Shown one piece after another: positions 8,951-18,830 of a DNA stretch of 64,000 nucleotides. The notes below the pieces were generated by a model. It saw only the letters and a program-made list of their open reading frames with translations. It did not search any database and was not told where the DNA came from. How positions within the stretch are numbered: the stretch's first letter is position 1; each line of letters begins with the position of its first letter. A program made the translations under genes and the position numbers. The DNA comes from Halomonas eurihalina (GTDB lineage: Bacteria; Pseudomonadota; Gammaproteobacteria; Pseudomonadales; Halomonadaceae), in NCBI RefSeq assembly GCF_008274785.1, contig NZ_VTPU01000004.1, positions 62,001-126,000 of the forward strand. The letters are read 5' to 3'.

Positions 8951-9567
8951 GGGGCGGACATCCGGCGGGCGGGGTGGTGCCGCAATTCGCCGCCGGGTCG
9001 CTGAAAGAGGCTGATTGGCATGTCGAAGCCCTCGGAGAGCAGTTCCACCAGCATCATCGACGATAATCCCCAGATGACATGTTCGTCCTGGCGATAGCTG
9101 GGTACGTAGTAGTCGCGTTCGTCGACGCGGATTACGTCGGTATGAGTGCGCTGGTCGTCGAGGAAGCAGCGCACTGGCACCTCGAAGATGGCATCCAACT
9201 CGTTCGGATCCGGTGTCAGCGGCAGGTCGGGGGGAATCACGCCAACATAGGGCGTCACCAGAATGCCATGCAGCGAGACGACATCCGAGAGCCGTCCGAG
9301 GATTTCCACGCGCTCGGCGGGAAGGTCGATTTCTTCCCGGGATTCGCGCAGGGCGGTGGCCAGCAGGTCCGGGTCGTCGGGCTCGCGCTTGCCGCCGGGG
9401 AAGGCGACCTGGCCACTGTGGGTGGAGAGATGCGCGGCGCGGCGGGTGAACAATAATGTCGGCTCCGACCGGGCCACCAAGGGAATCAGCACGGCGGCCT
9501 GGGGCAGATTGAGCCGCAGTCGACGAGGGGCATGTGCTTGCAGGCGCTCGCGAAGTTTCTCTAACAT
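8947..9567 (-). CDS. nudL: CoA pyrophosphatase (Nudix, NudL-like)
   Basis: A 206-aa Nudix hydrolase. It has the UPF0035 signature that marks CoA pyrophosphatases ([20 protein letters not shown], residues 38-57) directly before the Nudix box, which starts at GGK near 58 and ends REEI at 77-80. It would split coenzyme A into 4'-phosphopantetheine and 3',5'-ADP. The ATG at 9567 is chosen over a GTG at 9588 because the GTG has no room for a ribosome binding site. First gene of a two-gene unit with the 2OG oxygenase, and divergent from the Nudix gene at 9667. Confidence 0.88.
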   Translation of the reverse strand: MLEKLRERLQAHAPRRLRLNLPQAAVLIPLVARSEPTLLFTRRAAHLSTHSGQVAFPGGKREPDDPDLLATALRESREEIDLPAERVEILGRLSDVVSLHGILVTPYVGVIPPDLPLTPDPNELDAIFEVPVRCFLDDQRTHTDVIRVDERDYYVPSYRQDEHVIWGLSSMMLVELLSEGFDMPISLFQRPGGELRHHPARRMSAP

Positions 9568-9666
9568 GGTGTTTCCGTCGGGTTTCACCCCTTTTACCCA
9601 GTCGCCGAGCGCGGCGTCAAGTCAAGTCCGGGCCGGGAGCGCGCTTTCGGTTCGTCAGGGAGGACC

Positions 9667-10224
9667 ATGAACTTTTGCAGCCATTGTGGCCAGCCGGTCC
9701 GCTTCGCTATTCCCGAGGGCGACGATCGGCCGCGCTATATGTGCGACGCCTGTGGCACCATCCATTACCAGAATCCGCGCATCATCGCCGGGACCTTGCC
9801 GATCAGCGGCTCGCGAATCTTGCTGTGCCGACGTGCCATCGCGCCACGCAAGGGCTACTGGACATTGCCGGCGGGCTTCATGGAGAACGCCGAGACCACC
9901 TTGGAAGCGGCGGCCCGCGAGACTCGGGAAGAAGCCTGTGCCGAGGTGGCACTGCACGGTTTGTATACGTTGATCAACCTGCCGCATATCAATCAGGTTT
10001 ACATGATCTTTCTGGCCGATCTCGATGGCGGGTTCGATGCCGGGCCGGAGAGTCTCGAAGTGGCGTTGTTCGAGGAGAGCGAGATTCCCTGGGATGAGCT
10101 GGCTTTCCCCACCATCGAGCGGACCCTGCGTCACTTCTACGATGATCGACGCGAAGGGCTCTATCCGTTGCATGTCAGCGATATTACGCCGGAGGATAGG
10201 GAGCGTTATTTCGGCTCGGCTTGA
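9667..10224 (+). CDS. Nudix hydrolase with N-terminal zinc ribbon
   Basis: A 185-aa protein. A zinc ribbon (C4, C7, C26, C29) is followed by a Nudix fold whose box begins at AGFMENAE (69-76) and ends RETREEA (84-90). This layout resembles the zinc-ribbon Nudix subgroup related to NADH pyrophosphatases, but it lacks NudC's full length, so the substrate (ADP-ribose, FAD or another dinucleotide) is uncertain. GGGAGG precedes the start. Confidence 0.85.
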   Translation: MNFCSHCGQPVRFAIPEGDDRPRYMCDACGTIHYQNPRIIAGTLPISGSRILLCRRAIAPRKGYWTLPAGFMENAETTLEAAARETREEACAEVALHGLYTLINLPHINQVYMIFLADLDGGFDAGPESLEVALFEESEIPWDELAFPTIERTLRHFYDDRREGLYPLHVSDITPEDRERYFGSA

Positions 10225-10253
10225 TCAATCTGAGGTTGGGGCTGACATCTTCC

Positions 10254-10565
10254 TTAGATGTCCTCCAGGCGCCACACATCGAATGCCGGTTCCTCGTAGG
10301 GGTGAGCCTGCCGCAGTGCTGCCACGGCGTCGCGGATGAGGCTGTCGTCACAGACGAGTTCGACCTTGAGCTCGGCGACCCTTTCCAGGTCGCCGACGCG
10401 TCCTATGTGCGGGTCGGCTCCTTGCAGAGGGCGGAACTGCCCGGTGCCCCGGGTCTGGAAACAGCACGCCTCGTAGTCGCCGAAGCGTCCCGCTCCAGTG
10501 GCGAAGACGGCTTCTTTGACGGTCTCGGCATCCTCCTCGGGAACGAAGAAAGCGAGTTTGTACAT
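10254..10565 (-). CDS. YqfO/NIF3-like small protein
   Basis: A 103-aa protein that matches the stand-alone version of the CutA-like domain found inserted in NIF3/YqfO proteins. It starts MYKLAFFVPEEDAETVKEAV, has the central GAGRFGDYEACCF and ends HPYEEPAFDVWRL. The biochemical role is unknown, although the fold suggests trimer formation and metal or ligand binding. It is convergent with the Nudix gene, with a 29-base gap. Confidence 0.82.
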   Translation of the reverse strand: MYKLAFFVPEEDAETVKEAVFATGAGRFGDYEACCFQTRGTGQFRPLQGADPHIGRVGDLERVAELKVELVCDDSLIRDAVAALRQAHPYEEPAFDVWRLEDI

Positions 10566-10692
10566 GAGACGTCCTCTTTCGGTGGTTCGTGTCCATCCTC
10601 ATGGCTGATCCCGGAGATGACAAGATGCAAGGGCACTTCGTGCGGCGAGCATCATTTCGACCGGCGTCTCGACAAGCGGACGGAGCGAATTC

Positions 10693-11532
10693 ATGGATAG
10701 CGAATTGCGCGATTTTCTGAGATCCATCGACCTGTCGCCGCAGGGCGAGCCGCGCCCGCTGGGTGGTGGAGACATCGCGGCAGTGTCGTGGCTGGAGACC
10801 GACCAGGGCCCGGTGGTGATCAAACGTGACGATCCCGAGCGGCTTTCCGGCGAGGCCGAGGGCTTGCGCGTTCTGGGGCAGGCGACGTCTCGGCTGATGG
10901 TGCCCGAGGTCCTGGGCGAGGGTGATGGCTGGCTGGTCATGGAAGCACTGGAAAGTGCCGGACTAGCCGGGCGGGACGAGACGGCCTTGGGGGTGGGCTT
11001 GCGCGAGCTGCATGATACGACCGCGGCGATGCATGGCTGGCATCGCGACAATGCCTGTGGTTCCACACCGCAGCCTAATGAACCTCTTGAGGATGGTCGC
11101 GCCTTCCAGCGTGAACGCCGTCTGCTGCCGTTGACGCGGGCCTGCCATGACGGCGGCCTCATCGACGCCCGCTTGCGCAACAGGCTGGAAAACGTCGCCG
11201 CCGATCTCGAGACCTGGTTGGCGCCTGCGCCGGCGAGTCTGGTGCATGGCGATCTCTGGTCGGGCAATGTGCTGTTCACTCCCCAGGGACCGGCGATCGT
11301 CGACCCGGCGGTCTATCGGCATTATCCCGAGGTGGATTTGGCCATGTTGACGTTGTTCGGTGCGCCCGGGGAAGGCTTCTTCGCGGCATACTGGGATGGA
11401 GCCGCCCCCGCCGACTGGCCGCGTCGCGAGGCGCTTTTCCAGTTGTATCCGTTGCTTAATCACCTGTTGTTGTTCGGTGGCGCTTACCGTAGCGGCGTCG
11501 AGCGTGCCGTGGGGCGAGTCGAGGCTGGCTGA
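10693..11532 (+). CDS. Fructosamine/ketosamine-3-kinase family protein
   Basis: A 279-aa kinase of the aminoglycoside-phosphotransferase fold. The catalytic loop is LVHGDLWSGN (183-192) with Asp187, and the metal-binding aspartate follows in AIVDPA (D204). Family members phosphorylate fructosamine or ribulosamine adducts on proteins, making them unstable and so repairing glycation. The start is preceded by a GGACGGAG stretch. It is convergent with the alpha/beta hydrolase, with only two bases between the stop codons. Confidence 0.87.
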   Translation: MDSELRDFLRSIDLSPQGEPRPLGGGDIAAVSWLETDQGPVVIKRDDPERLSGEAEGLRVLGQATSRLMVPEVLGEGDGWLVMEALESAGLAGRDETALGVGLRELHDTTAAMHGWHRDNACGSTPQPNEPLEDGRAFQRERRLLPLTRACHDGGLIDARLRNRLENVAADLETWLAPAPASLVHGDLWSGNVLFTPQGPAIVDPAVYRHYPEVDLAMLTLFGAPGEGFFAAYWDGAAPADWPRREALFQLYPLLNHLLLFGGAYRSGVERAVGRVEAG

Positions 11533-11534
11533 GC

Positions 11535-12452
11535 TCATTCTGGCGCTGGTGCTCGGCGTTGCCCGAACAGGCGGCGCCACCAGGGGGCTCGGGTGTCGCT
11601 CGGGATCGGGGGTTGCACGGGCTGGGTCAGGAAGTCGAGGATCGGCTCCACCTGGCTGGCACGGTCGAGCATGGGCGCGTGCCCGCATTCGGGCACTTCC
11701 AGGCTGACCAGGTCGGGGCGTGATTCGCGCATATTGTCTATACTCTCGGCGCTCAGCAGCGTGGAAGCGCTGCCGCGTATCACCATCACGGGGCAGCGGA
11801 TGGCCCGCCAGTCGTTCCAGAGGTCCCGCGGTGTGTCATGGATGAATTGCTCGCCGATGCGTGGATCGTAGTGGTGAGTCCAACTGCCATCGGGAAGCCG
11901 GCGGGCACTGCTCAGCGCCAGCCGCCGCCAGGCATCGTCGTTCTCGATACCGAAACCGACGTAGTGGCGACGCAACTCGGCTTCCAGCTCACTGAATCGG
12001 GTGAAGCGATGAGGGACGGCAAAGTAGGAAGCCAGCGAGGCCAGGCCATCGGCTTCGAGTTCGGGGCCGACATCATTGAGTACCAGCCTGTCGATGCGCG
12101 ATGCGGTGTCCTTGTCGGCCGCCAGCAGCAGGCCCAGCAGGCCGCCCATGGAGGTGCCGACCCAGGCAATTCGTTCGAGCTCGAAATGATCGAGCACCGC
12201 CTTGGCAATCGTCATGTAATGCGAATAGAGATAATCGTGGGCGGGGTAGAGCGACCAGCTGGAAAGGCCGCGACCTGGTGTGTCGGGCGCCAGCACGCGC
12301 CATTCGGGACCAAGCAGGCGCGCGAGGTCGTCGAAGTCGCCGCCATGACGTGCCAAGCCATGCCAGGCGATGAGGGTTCGGGGGGCGTCCGGGTTCCAGA
12401 CCCGTACGGCGATTTCCAGTTCCCGGACCTTGAGCAGGGTCAGTTCATCCAT
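11535..12452 (-). CDS. Alpha/beta hydrolase
   Basis: A 305-aa alpha/beta hydrolase. The oxyanion-hole region is IAWHGLARHGGD (near 29), the nucleophile elbow is GTSMGG (near 119), and the catalytic His is expected in ECGHAPMLDRAS (near 270). The substrate cannot be inferred. The start at 12452 (MDELTLL) is chosen because AAGGATG lies upstream; the open frame extends 24 codons further but without family similarity. Confidence 0.83.
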   Translation of the reverse strand: MDELTLLKVRELEIAVRVWNPDAPRTLIAWHGLARHGGDFDDLARLLGPEWRVLAPDTPGRGLSSWSLYPAHDYLYSHYMTIAKAVLDHFELERIAWVGTSMGGLLGLLLAADKDTASRIDRLVLNDVGPELEADGLASLASYFAVPHRFTRFSELEAELRRHYVGFGIENDDAWRRLALSSARRLPDGSWTHHYDPRIGEQFIHDTPRDLWNDWRAIRCPVMVIRGSASTLLSAESIDNMRESRPDLVSLEVPECGHAPMLDRASQVEPILDFLTQPVQPPIPSDTRAPWWRRLFGQRRAPAPE

Positions 12453-12577
12453 TGTAGTGGCATCCTTGTTGGTCTGCGCTACGCTGCTTTGCAGGATAGC
12501 CGATACGACGAGGTGTGCTGGCAAACCATAAAATTTTCATACAACTTGCATGAACAGCGATGGACTCATGCTGGAAA

Positions 12578-12595
12578 CATGCGACAATGTATGTA
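12578..12595. promoter_or_regulatory. Weak AcrR-like operator upstream of the tolC-like gene
   Basis: Read on the minus strand this is TACATACATTGTCGCATG. It matches the box TACATTC-N5-TGTATG seen at three other places around the pump genes at 10 of 12 specified positions, one of those as a T/C change. It lies 35 bases before the tolC-like start codon. It is the weakest of the four sites. Confidence 0.4.
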
Positions 12596-12629
12596 AATCA
12601 AGTCCACGAATCGACAAAGGATCTTGCCG

Positions 12630-14078
12630 ATGATGCCTTCTCGTCCCGTGACGCCGCCGAGCCGCGTAGCTCGTCGGGCTCTTCTGCCCATGCTGGTCGC
12701 CTCCTTGATGGCGGGCCAGGTGCAGGCTGCCGATCTGCTTACCATCACGCGGGATGCCTTGGACAACAACGCCGATCTGGCGGCGGCGCGCTCCGATACC
12801 GACAGCGTAGAAGCCGGTCGTGATGTCGAGCGCGGCGATCTGTTGCCCCAGGTCAACGCCTCCGGGCAGGTCGCCCACAACGAGCAGTTCGAGAGCCAGA
12901 GCAGCGCGTTCAGTGCGGGAAGCACGCCTTCCGATGATCGCTACAACAGTGCCAGCCTCACGCTGGAAGCGAGCCAGGTGCTGTATGACGCCGTCAACAG
13001 CGCCGAGGTCGAGCAGGCCGAACGGCAAATCGACCAGCAGACTTACCAACTCGCGGCGACTGAACAGCAAGTGGTGATCGATGTGGCCTCGGCCTACTTC
13101 GATATCCTGCGTGCGCACGAGATCCTCGAGGCGCGTCGCGCCCAGGAACGCGCCATCGGACGCCAGCTCGAGCAAGCGCGCGAGCAGTTCAACGTGGGAC
13201 TGATCGCCGTCACCGAGGTGGAAGAGGCGCAGGCCAGCTATGACCAGTCGCGCGCCGATCGTATCGCCGCCGAAAGCGACCAGCAGGTGGCTTTCGAGGC
13301 CCTCGAGCGTTTGACCGGCAAGCGTTACGACAGCATCGAGTCGCTCGAGGACGAGATGCCGGTTACACCGCCCGAGCCCAGCGAGCGCGATGCCTGGATC
13401 GATCTGGCGATGGAAAACAACCCGCTGGTAATGGCGCAACAGGCTGGTGTCGAGGTGTCGCGCAGTGGTGTCGACGTGTCCAAGGCGCAACGCCTGCCGG
13501 TGGTCAATGCCTTCGCCAACTACCAGTATGCCGACAGCGACAATGACACCCTGGAGGGGGAAGACTCCTCCGCACAGGTTGGTGTCAAGGTGAGCGTGCC
13601 GATCTATACCGGCGGTCGGACCAGCGCGGGGATTCGCCAGAGCACCTACGCCCTGGAGTCCAGCCAGTACAATTTCGAGGCGCAGCGCCGCGATACCATT
13701 CAGCAGGTTCGTTCGTTGTACACCCAAGTGAGCAATGACGTATCCACGGTGGAGGCTCGGGCCCAGGCTATCGTTTCCAACCAGAGTGCCCTGGATGCGA
13801 CCCGTGCCGGCTATGAGGTGGGTACGCGCAATATCGTCGATGTGCTCAATGCCGAGCAGAGCCTCTACGATGCCATCGCCAATCATGCCGATGCGCGTTA
13901 TGACTACGTCATCAACCTGCTCACCTTGCGGCAGCAGTCGGGCACCCTCGATGTTAGTGCCATTGAGGCGGTCAACGGCTGGCTGGACGAGAACCAGAGC
14001 GTTTCCTTCACGCTGCCAGAAGAAGGGCGTTACGAGCAGGCGCTGGATATTGGTGAGCCGCCCCAGCCCGACGCTTGA
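12630..14078 (+). CDS. tolC: TolC-family outer membrane channel
   Basis: A 482-aa outer membrane efflux protein. A signal peptide ends near VQA|AD (residue 33). Two OEP repeats follow, each with long Gln/Ala/Glu-rich alpha-helical hairpins; the conserved LTLRQQSGTLD lies near the C-terminus, and short tyrosine-rich strands such as NAFANYQYAD suggest the beta barrel. It forms a trimeric channel that works with the RND pump encoded next. The ATG at 12630 is eight bases after AAAGGA; a TTG two codons upstream is less likely. The gap to acrA is 109 bases and holds an operator rather than a terminator. Confidence 0.9.
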   Translation: MMPSRPVTPPSRVARRALLPMLVASLMAGQVQAADLLTITRDALDNNADLAAARSDTDSVEAGRDVERGDLLPQVNASGQVAHNEQFESQSSAFSAGSTPSDDRYNSASLTLEASQVLYDAVNSAEVEQAERQIDQQTYQLAATEQQVVIDVASAYFDILRAHEILEARRAQERAIGRQLEQAREQFNVGLIAVTEVEEAQASYDQSRADRIAAESDQQVAFEALERLTGKRYDSIESLEDEMPVTPPEPSERDAWIDLAMENNPLVMAQQAGVEVSRSGVDVSKAQRLPVVNAFANYQYADSDNDTLEGEDSSAQVGVKVSVPIYTGGRTSAGIRQSTYALESSQYNFEAQRRDTIQQVRSLYTQVSNDVSTVEARAQAIVSNQSALDATRAGYEVGTRNIVDVLNAEQSLYDAIANHADARYDYVINLLTLRQQSGTLDVSAIEAVNGWLDENQSVSFTLPEEGRYEQALDIGEPPQPDA

Positions 14079-14099
14079 CGCTATTAATATCAATTATGA

Positions 14100-14140
14100 C
14101 ATACAGGTATGAATGTATATTTTACATTCACACCTGTATG
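14100..14140. promoter_or_regulatory. Double AcrR-type operator before the acrAB-like genes
   Basis: CATACAGGTATGAATGTA (14100-14117) and TACATTCACACCTGTATG (14123-14140) form a near-perfect inverted repeat (17 of 18 pairs) with a 5-nt centre. Each arm contains one copy of TACATTC-N5-TGTATG. The site resembles AcrR/TtgR-type TetR operators upstream of RND pump genes and lies 48 bases before the acrA-like start, where it would overlap the promoter. Confidence 0.7.
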
Positions 14141-14187
14141 CGTATAGTCTCTGTCGACTTTCGAAGTGCTCAACGGGATAGCTAGGC

Positions 14188-15465
14188 ATGAAAACGATGA
14201 TCCACAGGAGTCGGGGTGGGTTGCTGGCGCTGGCTTCGAGCTTGCTGCTGGCGGCTTGCGGCCAAGATGATGGCGGTCAGCAACAAGCGGCGGGCGCTGA
14301 GACGCCACCTCGGCCGATGCCGGTGATGGAGCTGGCACGTCAGGATATTCCCCTGGACAAGGCTTATCCCTCCAAGTTGCGCAGCGATGAAGAGGTGACG
14401 TTGGTTGCCCGGGTGACCGGCTTCCTCGAGGAGCGCAAGTTCGAACCCGGTGAAATGATCGAGAAGGGCGATAGCCTGTATTCCATCGAGCCGGATCTCT
14501 ATCAGGCCACGGTGGCACAGCGCGAGGCTGACCTGGAGAGCGCCAAGGCCGAGCTTGCCCGCGCGCAGAGTGATGCTCAGCGTTATGAGCAGCTACTCAG
14601 CCAGAACTCGGTGAGCCGCCAGCAATATGACCAGGCCCTGGCCGATCGCAATGTCGCGCGTGCCAGCGTGGCCCAGGCCGAAGCCGCGCTGGCCAGTGCG
14701 CGCCTCGATCTGGGTTATGCCAATATCACGGCCCCGGTGAGCGGTCAGATCAGCCTCAGTCAGGTGAATGTGGGCAATTTGGTGAGCTCTGGTACTGAAC
14801 TCGCCACGATCACACCTCTGGATCCACTGAAAGTGCGGTTCCAATTGCCGCAGGCCGATGCCTTTGCGCTGCGCCAGCAGTTGATCGAGCAGTCGGTGGG
14901 CGAGATAGGAGCGAATCTCGAGCTGGCGGGGGGGGCCGCTCCCTTGAAAGGGCAACTGGATTTCCTCGGTTCGAGGGTCGATGAAGGCACCAGTACCGTT
15001 CAGGCCCAGGCAACGTTTTCCAACCCGGATGGCAAAGCTCTGCCTGGGCAGTTCGCTCGGGTTCGCCTGGAAGGGCTGAAGCGTTTCGATGTACTCGCGG
15101 TTCCCGAAATTGCGGTTACTCAGGGGCTGATGGGCCCGCAGGTCTTCGTGCTCGATGAGGACAATGTGGCTCGGGCGCGGACGGTGCAGCTCGGTGAGCT
15201 TGCCGGAGCCTGGCAGATCACGCTGGAGGGCCTGGAAAGCGGCGACCGGGTTGTGGTCGGCGACCCGGCCGGTCTGCAGCCGGGTATGCCCATCGAGCCC
15301 CAGCCTTTCGATGGCGATGCCGAGGCGCTGATGGCCAAGCAGCAGCCATCTCAGCCACAGGGCCAGGGACAAGCGCAAGGACAAGGCGACGTGTCGGCCG
15401 AGGGTGGCCAGGAGCAAGCGCCCGATGAGTCGTCCGCGCCGGCTCAAGAGGATGCGGCGGAATGA
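14188..15465 (+). CDS. acrA: RND efflux periplasmic adaptor (AcrA/MexA family)
   Basis: A 425-aa membrane fusion protein. The lipobox LLAACG puts the lipidated cysteine at about residue 24. A lipoyl-like half motif (VTGFLEERKFEPGEMIEKGD), a coiled-coil hairpin (residues about 105-165), a beta-barrel domain and a membrane-proximal domain follow in the usual order. The last 45 residues form an unusual Gln/Gly/Pro-rich and then acidic tail. The stop overlaps the acrB-like start by four bases (15462-15465). Confidence 0.92.
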   Translation: MKTMIHRSRGGLLALASSLLLAACGQDDGGQQQAAGAETPPRPMPVMELARQDIPLDKAYPSKLRSDEEVTLVARVTGFLEERKFEPGEMIEKGDSLYSIEPDLYQATVAQREADLESAKAELARAQSDAQRYEQLLSQNSVSRQQYDQALADRNVARASVAQAEAALASARLDLGYANITAPVSGQISLSQVNVGNLVSSGTELATITPLDPLKVRFQLPQADAFALRQQLIEQSVGEIGANLELAGGAAPLKGQLDFLGSRVDEGTSTVQAQATFSNPDGKALPGQFARVRLEGLKRFDVLAVPEIAVTQGLMGPQVFVLDEDNVARARTVQLGELAGAWQITLEGLESGDRVVVGDPAGLQPGMPIEPQPFDGDAEALMAKQQPSQPQGQGQAQGQGDVSAEGGQEQAPDESSAPAQEDAAE

Positions 15466-18400
15466 ATTTCTCCAACTTCTTCATCAAGCGGCCGATCTTC
15501 GCGTCGGTGCTTGCCATCATCCTGACGTTGATCGGGTTGATGAGCATGCGGGTGCTGCCGATCGAGCAGTACCCTAGTGTCGTGCCACCCACGGTATCGG
15601 TCAGCGCCACTTTCCCCGGGGCGGATGCCGAGACCGTTGCCCAGACGGTGGCGGCACCGCTGGCAGAAGCCATCAACGGTGTCGAGGATATGCTCTACAT
15701 GACCTCGACCAGTGCCGACAATGGTTCGATGAGCCTAAGCGTGGCCTTTGGTATCGGCACTGATGGCGACATCAACACCATCAATGTCAATAATCGGGTC
15801 CAGGGGGCGCTTTCCCAGCTCCCAGAGGCGGTACAGAGTCAGGGTGTGACGGTGGAGCTGCGCTCCAGCTCGATACTGATGCTGGTGTCGTTGATATCGC
15901 CCGATGATGACTACGATCAGGTCTTCATGCAGAACTATGCCACCCTCAATATCCTGGACGAGCTGCGCCAGGTGCCGGGGGTTGGTGATGCCTCAGTGTT
16001 GGGGGGCGGCGAGTTCTCCATGCGCATCTGGATGGATCCAGACAAGCTGGCGCAGTACGATCTGACGCCGTCCGAGGTGGCCAGTGCGATCCGTGCCCAG
16101 AACACCGAGGTTCCGGCGGGTAGTCTGGCGGCCACGCCTCAATCCGATCCGCGCGCCTATACCTACACCATCACTGCGGGTGGGCGGTTATCGAATGCCG
16201 ACGACTTCCGCGATATCTTCTTGCGCACCAACCCCGACGGGTCGGCATTGCGCCTGGATGATGTGGCGCGCATCGAACTGGGGGCCTCCTTCTACGGCAT
16301 CGATGCGAAGCTGAACGGCGGTACCATGACGCCGATCATGATCAATCAGCAGCCTGGTGCCAATGCGCTGGAGACCGCCCAGGGGGTGAAGGCTGTCATG
16401 GATGAGCTGTCCGGCCGCTTCCCGCCGGGGCTCGAGTATGTGACGCCTTACGATACGACCCAGTTCATCGATGCTTCCGTGGAAACGGTGTTGCACACCT
16501 TCATCGAGGCGTTCTTGATCGTCGGTGTCATCCTGTTCATCTTCCTGCAGAACTGGCGCTTCACGGTGATCGCCATGTCGGTAGTGCCGGTCTCGGTGCT
16601 GGCGACCTTTGCCGGTTTCTATGCCTTTGGTTTTTCCATCAACCTGCTGACGCTGTTCGCTCTGGTGCTGTCGATAGGCATCGTGGTTGATGATGCCATT
16701 CTGGTGGTGGAGAACGTCGAGCGGGTGCTCAGCGAGGATGAGGATATCACCGTCACTCAGGCGACGATCCGGGCCATGACGGAAGTCGGAGGGCCGGTCA
16801 TCGCGACCTCGCTGATCATGGCGGCGGTCTTCGTGCCGGTGGCGTTCCTCGGTGGTTTCAGTGGGCAAATTTACCAGCAGTTCGCCTTGACGGTTGCCGT
16901 GTCGGTGGCTTTCTCGGCCTTGATGGCATTGACCTTTACGCCGGCGCTCTCGGCGATCTTCATCAAGCATGACCTGCATCGCAAGGAATCGGCTTTCATG
17001 CGTGCGGTGCGTACGCCGCTGCGCCTGTTTGATCGGTTGTTTGCTGGCATCACTGCTGTTTACATGTGGGTAGTGAAGGTGCTGGTACGTTTCTGGGGGC
17101 TGGCGCTGCTGTTGACCGCTCTGGTCGGGGCAGGCTCCTGGTGGCTCTACCAAAGCACACCCTCGACGCTGGTGCCCGAGACCGATCAGGGCATCGTGCT
17201 GGCATCGGTGCAGTTGCCCGATTCGGCGTCGCTGGAGCGGACCAAGAACTACATGGACAAGTTGAGCAGCGCCATTGAGGATGTGGAGGGTGTGAAGTTC
17301 TCCACGTCGGTGGCGGGCTACGACATGCTGTCGAGCTCGGTGAATACCGCGCGGGGTATCATCTTCGTCAATATGGAAACCTGGGACGAACGTGACCTGA
17401 CGGCTTCCGAGTTGATCGGCAAGATCATGCAGTTCGGTGCTCAGATTCCGGGGGGCACGGCGATGGCCTTCAACATGCCGCCGATCGTCGGTCTTTCGAC
17501 CACGGGTGGCTTCACCGGTTATCTGCAGTCCTATGAAGGGGCTTCGCCCGAAGAGCTCTATCAAGCCTCGCTGAAGGTCATGCAGGCGGCCGGCGAAAAC
17601 CCCGTGCTGAGCCAGGTGTTCACGACCTTCAACGTCAATGTGCCGTCCTACGAGGCGCAGATCGATCGGCAGAAGGCGCTGAGTTACGGCGTCTCGATGT
17701 CGGCGTTGAATTCGACGCTGGGGAATACCTTCGGCAATGGTTTCGTCAACTACTTCAGCTATCAGGGACGTAACTTCCAAGTCTATCTGCAGAACGAGGA
17801 CGAGTTCCGCAAGACGCCGGACGATATTTCCAGTGTCTACGTGCGAGGTGGTGACGGTGAACGGATCCCACTTTCCGAATTCGTGACCATGGAGCGCAAG
17901 ACGGCGCCGGCGGTGGTGACACGCTTCGGTGTCTATTCCGGCGCACAATTCCAGGGTGGTGCGGCGCCCGGCTATAGTTCGGGCCAGGCAATCGAAGCCA
18001 TGGAACAGGTCGTCCAGGAAGAGCTTGGTGACGGCTGGGGCATGGGCTGGACCGGTACCGCTTTCCAGGAGAGCCAAGCAGGCAGTGCTGCATCCATGGC
18101 GATCATCTTTGGCATGCTGATGGTGTTCCTAATCCTGGCGGCGCAGTACGAGAGTTGGTCGTTGCCGCTGGCGGTGTTGACGGCTACGCCATTTGCTTTC
18201 CTCGGCGGTATCGGCGGTATTGCGCTACGTGGGCTCGATACCAGTGTCTACGTGCAGATCGGTATGCTGGTAGTGGTCGGCCTGGCGGCCAAGAATGCCA
18301 TTCTGATCGTCGAGTTCGCCGAGCTGCAGCGTCGCGAGCAAGGCAAGTCGATTCGCGAGGCGGCCATCACGGCAGCGCATCTGCGCTTCCGGCCAATCGT

Positions 18401-18650
18401 CATGACCTCGCTGGCGTTCATCTTCGGCACTTTGCCACTGGCATTGGCGACCGGTGCCAGTGACACCAGTAGCCACCACATCGGCACGACAGTAGCGGTG
18501 GGTATGGCCTCGGTGGCCGTACTCGGCAGCCTGTTCGTGCCGACCTTCTACGCCATGATCGCCAGTGTCAGCGATTGGCTGTGGGGCAAGACGCACAGTC
18601 AGGATGACAACCACGGTGATGAGACGGCGCTGGAGCACGATACGCACTAA
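15462..18650 (+). CDS. acrB: RND multidrug efflux pump, HAE1 family (AcrB-like)
   Basis: A 1062-aa inner-membrane proton antiporter, full length for AcrB/MexB. It starts MNFSNFFIKRPIFASVLAI, as family members do. The proton-relay aspartates lie in GIVVDDAILVVE (about residues 409-410), and the relay lysine lies in GLAAKNAILIVEFA (about 944). Two large periplasmic loops separate helix 1 from 2 and helix 7 from 8. It pumps drugs and detergents from the periplasm and inner leaflet through the adaptor and TolC channel. A strong terminator follows 25 bases after the stop. Confidence 0.95.
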   Translation: MNFSNFFIKRPIFASVLAIILTLIGLMSMRVLPIEQYPSVVPPTVSVSATFPGADAETVAQTVAAPLAEAINGVEDMLYMTSTSADNGSMSLSVAFGIGTDGDINTINVNNRVQGALSQLPEAVQSQGVTVELRSSSILMLVSLISPDDDYDQVFMQNYATLNILDELRQVPGVGDASVLGGGEFSMRIWMDPDKLAQYDLTPSEVASAIRAQNTEVPAGSLAATPQSDPRAYTYTITAGGRLSNADDFRDIFLRTNPDGSALRLDDVARIELGASFYGIDAKLNGGTMTPIMINQQPGANALETAQGVKAVMDELSGRFPPGLEYVTPYDTTQFIDASVETVLHTFIEAFLIVGVILFIFLQNWRFTVIAMSVVPVSVLATFAGFYAFGFSINLLTLFALVLSIGIVVDDAILVVENVERVLSEDEDITVTQATIRAMTEVGGPVIATSLIMAAVFVPVAFLGGFSGQIYQQFALTVAVSVAFSALMALTFTPALSAIFIKHDLHRKESAFMRAVRTPLRLFDRLFAGITAVYMWVVKVLVRFWGLALLLTALVGAGSWWLYQSTPSTLVPETDQGIVLASVQLPDSASLERTKNYMDKLSSAIEDVEGVKFSTSVAGYDMLSSSVNTARGIIFVNMETWDERDLTASELIGKIMQFGAQIPGGTAMAFNMPPIVGLSTTGGFTGYLQSYEGASPEELYQASLKVMQAAGENPVLSQVFTTFNVNVPSYEAQIDRQKALSYGVSMSALNSTLGNTFGNGFVNYFSYQGRNFQVYLQNEDEFRKTPDDISSVYVRGGDGERIPLSEFVTMERKTAPAVVTRFGVYSGAQFQGGAAPGYSSGQAIEAMEQVVQEELGDGWGMGWTGTAFQESQAGSAASMAIIFGMLMVFLILAAQYESWSLPLAVLTATPFAFLGGIGGIALRGLDTSVYVQIGMLVVVGLAAKNAILIVEFAELQRREQGKSIREAAITAAHLRFRPIVMTSLAFIFGTLPLALATGASDTSSHHIGTTVAVGMASVAVLGSLFVPTFYAMIASVSDWLWGKTHSQDDNHGDETALEHDTH

Positions 18651-18674
18651 GCATCTGGTGTGATCGAGCGCAGG

Positions 18675-18711
18675 CGGGCATCGCTCCTACGGGAGCGATG
18701 CCCGTTTTTTT
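18675..18711 (+). terminator. Strong rho-independent terminator after acrB
   Basis: CGGGCATCGCTCC (18675-18687) pairs with GGAGCGATGCCCG, ending at 18704, around a short loop, and is followed by seven T residues. It closes the pump operon. Confidence 0.92.
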
Positions 18712-18830
18712 ATGCGGAGAGTGCAACGCGTCGTTCGATGCAAATGAGGGGCGTCGTTCGGGATTATTCGTCTATGCTGATAGATAGAAGAACACTTTGC
18801 TGGCTAATAAGGCCGGATGGAGGAGACGCC

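Noticed and set aside
12537..14093. 518-codon minus-strand open frame
   Set aside because: It is antisense to the tolC-like gene and is made of low-complexity Leu/Gly/His sequence.
16188..18077. 629-codon minus-strand open frame
   Set aside because: It is the antisense shadow of the acrB-like gene and shows no ribosome binding site or family motif.
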